From assembly GCF_030463535.1 (NCBI RefSeq), contig NC_132878.1, positions 28,040,761 to 28,104,760 on the forward strand: a DNA stretch of 64,000 nt, written 5' to 3'. Origin of the DNA: Salminus brasiliensis (lineage: Eukaryota; Chordata; Actinopteri; Characiformes; Bryconidae). Position 1 is the first letter of the stretch. Each line of letters begins with the position of its first letter. Made by a program: the position numbers and the translations under genes. The notes beneath the pieces were generated by a model. The model had not been told where the DNA came from and did no database searches. It worked only from the letters and a program-made list of their open reading frames with translations. This document shows positions 27,201 to 39,681 of this stretch, piece by piece.

Positions 27201-30200
27201 AGAATGAATGTCATGTGTTTAGACCGTTTTGTTTCCCTGTGTTTCTTCCTTGTGTTTTTTTCCATGTTTTTCCAGGCCTGATCAAGCTACTTCTTTGATT
27301 GAGACTTCTTGTGTTACTTTTTACTAATGGTCAAAACTGGGTTTTCTAAAAAGCATCTTAGCAAAAAGGGCAAGCATCACTCTAAACACTCTACCAGATC
27401 TTAACAGTAAGATTACTTTTGGGAAACGGGGCCCAGATGTGATCTTTGCGTTGCATTATTAAAATATTATTTAAATTTTCCATAGCCACTCTGCACGGTG
27501 AGCTCACACTGAGAGCACACAGAGCTCACTGGGTCTGTGCACTGTTAGCATTGCCTCCAATTTTTCTCTTTAATTGTTGTCAGGTAAGCTGCTAGTGTGT
27601 AATCTCGATTTAGGGCCTGCTGCTGGTTTAGAAGACTCCTTTCAGTATTCAGCTCTTGCCATTACTTGCTTTAGAAGAAGAGGCATGTAATTTTGGTATC
27701 CCCTATGGAGAGATCAGGTATGTCTCAGCCAGTTCAATATTATACACACCAATTAGCCATAACATTAAAACCACTGAGTATCTGTTTACAATAGCAGGTG
27801 TCAAGGGGTGGGATCTACATATCAGGCAGTAAGTTCTTAAACAGTCAGTTCTTGAGGGTGATGTGTTAGATAATGGGCAGGTGTAAGAATCTGAGTGACA
27901 CATCAACTCCCTCTGCATTTTGAAGATAGGTGTCCGACAGAAAGGAGCGAAGGTGTGTCTGAAGTAGTTGGTAGATATTTTTTTTGTGCTGACCTGTTTG
28001 ACTGGGTCTTTGTCACTGATCTTTTCACAATCCAATCAGATGTACTGTAATGTGGCTGTGGTCAGAGAGGGGCTCCATGGGACATTTAACAGCATTTGAC
28101 TGGTGCTCTTACATTTGAATCATGTTAGACGGGTAGGTGAATATAGCATAAGGAGTCTTATCCAAGGACTCTTGGCAAGGGAATCAAACCTCAGTCCTCC
28201 ACGAGGTAGGTGGTGTTACCCACTACACTACACCAACCATGCTTTCACATTAGCAGGTGACAAAACTCTTGTAAGTGTATTCAAGGTCGGTTGTGTGTCC
28301 AGCTGAATGCGCAAAGATGCATCATATAAAATGGGAAAAGAAGAAACAGCAGTTATAAGCCTCTCCTCAGTGTTTAGCATCACACTTCATATAGGAGGAT
28401 AGGAACAAAATGCTGGTAGGAACAAAATGTTCAGAGAGCAGAAGCTGGGGACCTAGGACCTCCGTGTCTAAGAATTCGTTGGAGCCAATCGTTTAGAATG
28501 TTGCTTTAGCACTTCATATTTCTTTCCAATAAAGTTGAGAAAATCTCTATGCTTGCTGCCATGTTGCTTCCCACTTGTTGCTACAAATCATGTACATAGG
28601 AAATGACTGGTCGCTCTGTCACCTGCTAGTGTGAATGCACGATTAGTAGCTTGACTGTGAAGACTGTGAAGGAAAGTTTAGCATACTGTGGCCAAGAGCC
28701 GAGCTGTATATGAACTTACTAAAGGATTTTACTAAAGGAATCCCCTCTTAGACATCCGTTTACAATACACAGACCCAGCTTTCCACAGAGCTGCAGTAGG
28801 TCCTGCCAGATTCACAGACTTGTCACAGTTTTCTCTTGGGGAGTAAGTGGGAAAATGACCTGTTATAAAATGATGACCTTGTGTGCTGACAAAGTCTGGT
28901 TGGTCTCCTGTTCTAGAGTATAGGTCCCCCAAGGCCATGGCATGGCCTTGTGTTTGGGAATCTGTCTAGATGTCATCATTGAAATAAGCGAAATCTGCAA
29001 GGGGGATATCATCTGGCAGTTGTTCTTTACATTGTATGATCAATAAAAATGTTTGAAAATTACTTGAAATAAACTATTTTTACAATGATATGTTGGTTAT
29101 GATTTAAACCACATGAGCATTCCCCCAGAGTGTCTACCCTGAGCAACTCTGTTTGACATGATGGAAGGGACCACTTTTTCCCTGTAGCCTTCAGGACTAC
29201 CAGTGAGTAGTCCTGAAGGATCTCCTTCACACCATGTCTTCTGTCTTAATTTACTTTACTTTACTTAGGGACTTTTTTAAACTAAACATGAAACAGTTTA
29301 AATTCCATAATTCCAAATAGAAATGCAAAATAGCATCATTCTGCTATATATAGATTTCTATTGTTCCCTTCTTCATCAGGTTTAATTGACTATACACCCA
29401 TAACATTTTTTAACACCTTCCAAATATTGTCTAGGTCCCCCTTGTGCTGCCACAACAGATCTGACTTTTTGAGGGCTGTACATCTGAAGGTGTCCTGTGG
29501 TATCTGGCATCAAGACATCAGATCCTTTAAGTCCTGTAAGTTGTAAGGTGAGGCCAGCATAAGCATCAGTGAGGCTGGTTCACTGGTTGTTCTTTCATTC
29601 ATAGGTACTGACCACTGCACAACAGAAAAAAACGACAAGATCTGCCTGATGTTTTGAAGATGTTCTGACCCAGTAGTCTAGCCATCACAGTTTGGTTCTT
29701 GGTCAAAGTGGCTCAGATACTTACATTTTTTTAATGGCTGATCGGTGTGTATCTGTCATTCACTGCCTGTATGATAGTGTATCTTGGGCAAAAACTGTGC
29801 AAAAACCTTGTCTCATCAGAGGTGTGCAGACGTGATTGACCCTCTGCAGTATGCCTTTGAGCTCTGACACATTAGTGTGTTTATCTGTAGTGGGTGTAGG
29901 TGCTGATCTTGATAAGGGGCCGGGGTTCTCATGGTGTCTTTTCAGCCTGCCTGGTGGATAACGAGGAATGTGGTGTTCAGGAAATAGATGGAGGGCTCGA
30001 GGAGATGCTCTGTCTGCAGATCCTGGGGTGTGTTGTGGCTGTGGATTTTTGGAGTATGTCCAGTGTAATGTCCTTTAAGGTTTTGGCAAAAACAAGAACT
30101 TCTACTTTAAATAGGTAAAAATGTATCTAGACTGGGATGATGAGCGAGGTGGGTGTTTGGTGGGCGGAGAGCACACTCCCTGGAGATACTGGCATTGATT

Positions 30201-33200
30201 TTCTGAATCATGTAAGGTTTGAAATCTTTTCGAGGCAGCAGGGTGGAGATGATGAGGTTTGAATTAGAGGTATTGCTGGCCTTGTCCATCACTGCTCTGA
30301 GGGATGCAGCCACTTCCTCTGAGGTTGTTTGTTTCAGTGTGAATTCTGGTATGGGCTAGTTTTCTTTCTCCTGCTTGGTTGTTTGTATGGCTGCCGCCTT
30401 AGGACCATCTCCTGAAGCAGCACTAACTCTGCCTCCAGACATGTGAAGTGCTCCTTTATCAGGGTAATGGTGGCATAGAGTGAAGTGTGCTGTGTCCTTC
30501 TGCCTCCCCCTACTGCAGAATGTTTTCAGGCATTTTCTGTCTCAACGATTTCTTTAGAACTGTTAAATGACTCATGAAATTCACCCAGGTTTCCCTGTAC
30601 CATGACCATTTCAATTTTATTTTAAGATGGTGACTGTAGTCCTAACTGTCTCCTTGTCAATAGCATCTTTTATTGTCACTTTCCACCCATTACAGATCCA
30701 CTTTTTTCCTCAGAAGAGTAGTGAGAAATCTGAGCTTTATGACATGAGCCTATAATAAAAGCTGAGATTGCAAACCTCACCAGACTTCCCATGCTGTCAG
30801 ACTAGCAAGTGACAAAGCAACAGGCAACCACTCATTTCCTATGGCAGCATGCGATTTGTAGCTGCAATTTGGTGACAATGTCAGGGCGACGAGCGACAAA
30901 TTGAGTTAAACTTTTCAGATCTTTATGCAAATTAAATAGGATAGCGCGATGCTGCACTCTAAAATGATTGGATCCGAGAAAACCTTCTGACCAATCATAG
31001 ATTCGGCTTATCCGAAGTCCCCAGCCTCTACACCTTTAACTTTTCCTTGTATACAGCCTTGAGTTTTGGGGTCCAACTTTGCTAAGGAACCAGTCTGAAA
31101 CTAGATGGTAAAATCCCCCATGCTGCTGATTTGCTTGCAGGTGGATTCACACGTGGCAAGAACAAGGATGTTCCCAGTGTAAATATACAGTCATGGGAAA
31201 AAATTAGGATAACATTAATTAAAGATTAGGGTTAGGTGTAGGTTACATTCAACAGACAGTCTTTTAAATTCTTACAGTTTCATTTAATAGATAGTCAGAT
31301 GAACGTAATTTAAAATTGGACCATCCAAGTAATATCCTATTTTATTGGGTGAAAATGCTAACTCATTTCTAGCAGCAAGCTACCAAGATACCTTCGCAAC
31401 ATCAGGGTGTATTGTTGCCTTTGTGATTTGGTTACAGAGATATTTATCACCAAATTGGCATCAATTCAGCTAGCCACCTCCAGTTTCAGACACTGCTGAA
31501 GTAAGTGGTATCACCATGGTGAGATCTAAAGAGCTCTCTGAGGCCTTCAGAAAAAGGGGTTCAAATGGATGAACCCCTTCTGGCAAGGGGTTAAAAAGGA
31601 TCTCAGAACCCATTCCACAGTCCACAAAATAATTTACAAGTGCAAAAATTTACCAATATGGCCAGGTCAGGCCTTTTTTGCAAGTTCAGTCCAAGAGCAG
31701 ACCACAAAATGTGTAAAGAAGCCCCCAACATTCCTAAAATATCAACACAGGACCTACAGGTAGCACCAGGGCAAGACTCATCCAAAGTGCATCATTTTAG
31801 ATCTGTCCAACATGCATCGAACCTCAACCAGAAAATCAAACCTGTGCAGTCTCTTCCTGATAGTAGATGCTTTACTTTGACATCAACTGTGGCAAGAGCT
31901 ACCTGTAGATCCTGTAATTACATTTTAGATTGTTGGAACCTTCTTTATGCATCTTGTGGTCTGCTCTTGGGCTGAACTTGCTAGGATGTCCTGACCTGGT
32001 CATGTAGGCAGTTGTTGCACTTGAATTATTTAGCAGACGGTGGAGAGTCTGATTTCTAATTGTTCTGAGATCTTTTTAAATCTCACAATCGACAACCTTC
32101 TTTCTGAAGGCTATAGAGAGCTCTTTGGATCTTACCATGGTGATACCACTCACTTCAACAATAAAAAGCAAATAAGACTAAACTTAGGTTAGTCTTTAAG
32201 GTTTAAATAAAGTGACCTTCTCTATGTTTTTATGAGATTATATTCTCATCTCAAAATAGAAAGCAATTTAAAAATCTGGGACCTGAAAAATAACGCTATC
32301 TGTTCCTATCTCTCCATCTCAGTCTCTCTATCCCTTACTCTTTCTTTCCCCTTTGTCTCTCTTTCTCTCTTTTTCCATGTCATTTACTCTCTTTTCTTCC
32401 TTCATATCTTCCCCCCTCTCTCTTTGTTCTCTTTTCCATTCTTTTTCTTACTTTTTACCTCTCTTTCTTTTCCCATTCTTTCTCTCTCACTGTCTTCCCC
32501 CCCCCCACTCTCTCTCTCACTCTCAGAAGTCTTCAGTCCATTTAACTGAAGCTAAAGGAAATCTTTCCCTGACTCCAGTCATTGTGTGTGTGAGTGTGCT
32601 GATTAAAGCACTCTCCTCTCTGCAGTAAACAGCTTTTTCTGTCCATTTCAGACACAAGATTGGAGTTCAGATGTTGGTCAGTGGAGTGTGTCCAATATAT
32701 TCAGAGAACGATGGTGGAGTGACCTTTCTCTTACTCTCTAATAGGGCTTTTTCTTCAGCTCCTAAACAGCTGTTCTACAGTTCGCATGTGTTATTAATAT
32801 ATTATTAATATTTTACTAAGGTTAATTGCATACAAAAACTCACCAAAATTGCCATAACAGGAATTGTGTAGATGCACTTTTTTGCTTTGCATACAAATGT
32901 AACACACTTACACATGTGTGTGTTATAAACTCTCATTTGGATTGACCCGAGTGTAAAAGATGTGAATTACAGTGTCCTCTTCGGTTCTACACTAGAAAAA
33001 CAATAATTTCTCTTTCATACACAAACACACACAAGAGCAACACAGATAGAGACAGAAAGACAGAACGAGAGAGTGTCAGAGAGAGCAAGACAGGGACAGC
33101 AAGATAAAGAGAGAGACAGAGAGAGTGAATACAGGGGAAGAAAAAAAGACACAGAGAGAGCAAGAGAGCAATACAGAAAAAGAGACAGAGAGGGAGAGAG

Positions 33201-36200
33201 AGAGAGGGAGAGAGAGAGAGACTCACTGCATTCTTCTGGTTCCTGAACTCTGGTCTTCATGAAGGCATCAAACAGATGTGGCCACCCACTGTTATCCACT
33301 AAATACACAAACACACACACACACACAATTTTAATTGCAATTTAAATAGCTGTATTGGCATGAACTACAAATAACGTTTTACACACACACAATATATGTA
33401 CATATACTTCATACTTTCGTTGCCGGTGGTTTAGACATTAATGGCTGTATATTGAGTTATTTTGAGGGAGGAATAAATGTATACTGTTATATAAGCTGCA
33501 CACAGACTACTTTTCATTGTATCAAAGTGTCCTTTTGTCAGTGTTGTCCCATGAAAAGATATACTTAAATATCTGCAGAAATGTGAGGGGGGGGTATCAC
33601 TTTTGTGATACACTATATATATATACACACAGTGGTGTGAAAGTGTTGGCCCCCTTCCTTGGCCCCCTTCCTTATTTTTTGTTTTATATCTTAATGTTTA
33701 TCAGATAAAAAAAAGAAAAATAGTACACAAAGATAATAACAGTGAAAACGAAATGCAGTTTCTAAATGAAGGTTTTTATTATTGGGGTGAAAAAATCCAA
33801 CCCCCCGTTAAAACATAACTGTGGTTTATCACATCTTTGGGAAGCTGACTTTAATTTCTCTAGCCACACCCAGGCCTGCATTTGCCACACCTTTTCTCAA
33901 TCAAGAAATCAAAAAAAAAAAAAACCCAGTCAAGGTCAGTGTTCATGCCTCCACCATAAGAAAGAGACTGGGCAAAAATGACCTGCATGGCAGAGTTCCA
34001 AGACAGAACATTTTTTGGAAAAGACTTTTGGAAAAATACTCTATGGACTGACGAGACCAAAGTTGAACTTTTTGAATGTCCCATTACATCTGGCGTAAAA
34101 GTAACACAGCAATTCAGAAAAGGAACATCATACCAACAGTAATAAATATATGATGGTGGTTCCTGAAAAAATTCCTGAAGGGAATGTCCGGCCATCTGTT
34201 CGAGACCGTAAGCTAAAGCGCACTTGGGTTCTGCAGCAGGGCAATGATCCAAAACACACCAGAAAGTCCACCTCTGAAGTCCACCTCTGGCTTAAGAAAA
34301 ACAAAATAAAGATTTTGGAGAGGCCTAGTCAAAGTGCTGACCTGAATCCGATTGAGATGCTGTGGCATGGTCTTAAAGAGGCAGTGCATGCTCGAAAACC
34401 CTCCAATGTGGCCGAATTACAACAACAAACTTCCAACACAGCACTGTAAAAGACTTATCACCAGTTATCGCAAATGCTTGATTGCAGTTGTTGCTGCCAA
34501 GGGTGGCCAAACCAGTTATTAGGTTTAGGGGGCAATCACTTCTTCACACAGGGTCATGTAGGTTTGGATGAAAGAGCTGCAAATACCTGCGGGGTGTGCA
34601 ACAGAAATTCTAGCCTGAGAAGAGGTACAGTGCAGATACACCAGCAAATACAGCTACTTCCTTCAATCACGTCTTTATCAGTCATTAACATCTGCGTTTT
34701 TTACATATCCACGAGCCGTTCACTGCACTGTGCCACCTCTTTTCAGTCTATGAATCCCGTTTCTGTGAATTTATGGATAATGGTTTACAAATATTGACAA
34801 ACAACAAAACTAAATGAATAAACACTGCAGAAATATTACATTCAGGAAGATCAGTAGTGATAATGTTGCTGTTAGATGTCTTAAAGAGATTCCTAAATAT
34901 CAGTTCTGAGATGATGTAGAGCTAAGACATATTTGGAGATATTGGTATCAGCTTCTTCTCAGAGATAGCACAGAGAGTCTGACAGAGAAGGGGACTGTTT
35001 TTTTACATTTTGTTTAAAGAACGTTTCTCTTGACTGGTATTTTGGACAATGTAGGAGAGTATGTGTTTTGTACTCTATCTGCATTACACCGCAGTGTGAG
35101 CAGCTCCTCTCCTCTTTGGGCTTTTAGGTTTTGTGGTCTCTTTCTCTCTCCACCTCCAGGTTGTGTTCATGTATTCTACATTTTGTAAGTTTTTTTCTTT
35201 CCTGCATGTGTTTAGATAGTGTGTCAGTTTGGTGGTGTGATTTAGGCATCTGCAACCCTTTTCATTTGTGTACATTTCATTGTATCTGAGGGTGAGAGGT
35301 TTGCCAATTACTTTGATGTTGTTTGTGGATGAGCAGGCAGAGGGTGTGAGGTTCTGAGGAAAAGTGATTGGCCAGAAGGACTTTATATATTATATTTTAC
35401 TGATCTTTTTGGAATATTGTGTGCAATGTACACACACACAGCTGCAGTTCAGTTCAACCGTTGGTATTCCACATTTATCTTTCTCTTTACTTGCATATTT
35501 ACTATAGTTGTTTTTGCTGTACTTTCAGCTAGGACTAAATCATGGATGGTGCACAATACAGGACAACCAATCAAAACTGAGCTCATTTACACAGATCAGT
35601 CTTAAAGGCACTGTAACAGAAACAGTGTAACACTGTAATAGAAATATTTATAAGTTAATAATTCACTCAAATGTAGATGACATAGCAAAAAGGGTTCCAT
35701 ATAGTAATTAAAAGTTCTTAGGGTTTTCTGACTTACAAAAGCATTAGAGCTGTTTGTGGTTTCATTAAAGAGATTCTTTAATAAACATATACAAGGCAGT
35801 ATCACATCCTAGAGAAGAATCCTGATATTCATGACTCTCTGGCTCTTTATGGTGATATATGTATATATGACTGCATGGAAGCACCTTCTTGCTAAAGAAC
35901 CCTTGAAGAACCCATCTATCAGATGACTTTATATTGAAGTCAAGTCCATACCCTACATTTAAACCATAAATGTAGGGTAAGGGCTTTTAGTTAACATAAA
36001 GTCATCTGATAGATATACACACTATGTGGACAAAAGTTTTGGAACACCAGCTCATTCAATATTTCTTCTAAAATCAGGGGTATTAAAAAGACTAACTGTC
36101 TCTACTGTCCAGAAAAGACTTTCTACTAGATTTTGGAGCATTGCTGTGGGATTTGACTGCATTCAGCAACAAAGTGTTAGAGAGATCATGAAGTTGGATG

Positions 36201-39200
36201 ATCACCAACCCACCTCATCCTCAACTCCCCAACTCATCCCAGAGGTATTAGATAAAGCACCATCATTCCACAGTTCCACTGCCCTACAGCTACATTTTTG
36301 GCCTTTATACCTTTGGTCCTATTCTATTGGCAGTACTTCTCTGCCAGTTCTAGAATGATAAACATTTAAAAAACTCTTAGTCAACTCTTTGACAATATAT
36401 CAATATATGTGTGTACGTGTTCTCACCACAGTTCTCCTCGTCCGCTCCGTTGGGGCAGTCCTGCTGGCCGTTGCAGTGTTTGAGCTGCGGCAAACACACT
36501 GACAGATTCCCACAGGGGAACTGACCGAGAGGACACACATCTACTTCCGTAGGGTCTACACAAACACACACACACATTATGAATTACACACATAAACAGT
36601 ATTCATTATTAGGTTGTAATATTGACCACTTCCCAGTGCAGACCCCTGAGTGTCCCCGTTTCTTCAAGTTAGTCTTTTTTCCTCTATTAATAATGGGATC
36701 CTCACTGATGTTGCTGCTAACAAAGCTCAACATCCATAGATATTTATTCAGTCAGTGTCAGGAACTCAGTGTCAGTGTCACACTCACTCAGAAAACAACA
36801 GTGCATCCAACAAGAATAAAGGTCTTCCTTTCCTTCTTTAATACAGCAACAATGACATGGTAGCTCACAGAAAGCACTGATTAAATCTACACACTGATCT
36901 ATTTTACTGTGTGTACTGCAAATTCCCACAGTACACTACCAGTACAGTTCCATTAGGAACGACAGGTGGGCCTGTAGAGAGAGGTTTAACATCAATATTA
37001 TCAAACACAGATATGTAAACAAACAAACACTGGTTTCTGTGGAAGCATGTTTGTCATCTCCAGGGTGCCAGGGTGGGTTCTGGAGGTCAGAGTTCATGAT
37101 GCCGGTAGGTCACATGACTGATGGAAGTTGTTTGTGGTATTCTGCAGCCCTGCCACCACTCACGTGACCTCCCGGCCTCACGACTGCATCCCGTTTGTGG
37201 TCACTTCCTGCAAGGCATTCCTCTTCACAAAGCATTGTGTCCTTTGTGATGTCACTTCATCCCAGCCTTCCCTGCTTTTGTGATCTCACCTCCTTGACTG
37301 AAGTCTCTGTTTCTGTATGAGGTCACAAGGGGGCACCGCTGACAATGAGTTAATCTATGGCAGAATTCAATTAACAAACCTACATAAAGCACAACTTGAT
37401 GTAGTAGGCCAAGAAATATTGTGGTTTAGAAACTACTTCATAAATTAGGGCAATTAAGTAATAAAAAATGGCAGTGGAGAGGAAATGGAAAGATAGATGC
37501 TGAGAAATGAAACAGAGGCAAACATTTAATACAGACTTTTAACTCCACTTTAACAGATACAACCTCCCACACAACAGCCATGAACTGAGATTCCAACAGA
37601 GATGGAATTAATGGTAAAACGCAGAGCCATCAAGTAGATCAGCTTACAGAAAAGTGCCTAGACCAGGAGGGGCAATCTGAGAGGTAGGATTTAGGAATTA
37701 CTATGGCCCAGGGGTCACAAGTTCGAATCCCAAGGCATGCAGCTTTGCAATCAGCAGCCGGAGTCCGAGGAAGCACAATTAGCTATACTCTCTCAGTGGA
37801 TGGAGGGTGATGATTCTCCCTCCCCTGTGTCAGAGCTATTACTGGAAGTGTTAGCTTTGATTGCTCATTGACCGTGTACTCTACAGAGCTCTTTGCACTC
37901 ATCCAGAAGAAGAAGCTCCACCAAGACACATAATTTTGAGAGTACACTATTGCAGTGTTTTCGAAGATATTTAGCTTGAATAAAAATAAAAGTCCAAAAA
38001 TGTGAACTTTTAAGATCAATACAGATCTTCAGAGACCTTTCAACTGCAGTAGTGAAGCAACAAGAAGCTTTTACCCCTAAATCCATTATTTGGGACAAGC
38101 CTGGAGTGCGGTTTGGACCTTTCTACCTGGCAAAGCTTTAGGTGACATTCAAGGGCAAAGTCGCTATGCACTGACCCACAGGAAGCCCTCCAGTATGCTG
38201 AGCACCACTTCAGAGGTGGAGCAGTAAATTAGGGTCTCATGTGGGTTAATGTTTTGAGCCCTATTTGGATGGATTAGTTTCACATGGAAAGGTTGGGGTA
38301 ATGTAATTATTATCAGAGTTTCACAGTGATTTTAGTCCCGTCCATATGCGCCATGTCAGTCATTTTTTCATACAGTACACTCCGATCTCAGTAAAGATTT
38401 CAGTGCCTTTTACTTAGGTTATATTAATTCTGTGTGAATCAACACGTAGGTAAATATTCCGTCATATCCTGTGAGCTATTCGCAGCTTTCTCAAGCATGG
38501 AGGTGGAGGTACGTAAGATGAGTGGTCGCACCTATCTCAGTCATTTCTGCTGAGATTTCTAATGAATTTACTGTCCAAATAGGCCTTTACTTAGCATCAC
38601 CCTTACTACATTTTATTGTTAGTGACCATTTTTACTTTAGATAAACATGGACTGTGCATTCTAAGATAACCTATTGCTCTACTACAGGCTGCTGCAGGGT
38701 GTTCAACCATAAATAGCTCTGTACAGTTGTACCCAGCCAATATTTCTGCAGGCTATATTTATTTTCATTTTGTTAGCCATTGTATGATTAGGTACTTATG
38801 CTGTAGCCTATTCAGCCTGTCAGCTAGACTTAAAGGAGTTGTTCCTTTCAGGGTGGGTAGGTAATTGGCTGCTGCGTGGTTCAGCTGAACCCGTGTCTAT
38901 TTGAGCATTGGAAAGATGTCAAAAAAGCAAAGCTAATGTAGAATTAGAGCTTCAGTTTGCTTCCAGGAAAATTATGAGGATCAATAATCTAGAAAAAAGA
39001 GGGAAAATGCTCCCACACTTAAAAGGTCTGTCAGCACACATGATATTTTTACAAGAAACACTTAAAAAAGGATTCCTGTCTTACACTCAGTTCTAAATAG
39101 ACTGGCCACATATTCTACTCCTTATCAAAACCAGATGGCAGATCTGCTTTGGTAATTGGGGAAATACACTCTATGAGGTCACTTCAAGTCCTATGTAAAG

Positions 39201-39550
39201 TCACTTCCTGTAAGGTGACGTCCTTTTTGAGGTCGCTTCTTGCAACATCATGCCTTTTGTAGTCACTTTCTAGAAGGTATCACAACTTTTATGAGGTCAT
39301 TTCCAGCAAGCCATTGTGGCTCAAACCCTATAATATCTAAATCAGAGTCAAAGATTTTAATTCCTGAACTCACTGGCCACTTTATTAGATACCCTAACCC
39401 TATAAGACCATCAGGATCATAATGCTATTCCTCAGACTATCTCTTCTCTCTATAACTCTGTTCTCAGTCTCTCTCTAGCTCTCTCCCTCTGCTTTGGGCT
39501 GTTGTAGATTCTGTCATAATCTGACATAAAACTCCAGGGAAGACACTGAT

Positions 39551-39608
<58 letters not shown>

Positions 39609-39612
39609 AGAG

Positions 39613-39681
<69 letters not shown>

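Larger units (their letters stand above)
22280..33226. other. Receptor intron between linker and N-cap exons
   Basis: The 10.9-kb intron is rich in mobile-element remnants: SINE at 22899, degenerate TIR-family sequence at about 23270-23540, a duplicated segment pair (24748 and 27491), an AT-rich element with ACTGTTA/TTTACAGT ends at about 25230-26190, a TIR element at 29389, a coding-like patch at 29880-30480 and a palindromic Tc1-like element at 31497. No host gene was recognised. Confidence 0.65.
33299..36426. other. Receptor intron between LDLa and linker exons
   Basis: The 3.1-kb intron contains a dead Tc1-like transposon, a nested hairpin (35914-36014) and a DNA-repeat at 36015-36360. 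No other gene was recognised. Confidence 0.7.

Noticed and set aside
31640..31975. 111-residue plus-strand frame with Cys residues
   Set aside because: It crosses the centre of the palindromic Tc1-like element, and its parts mirror the minus-strand frame of the left arm.
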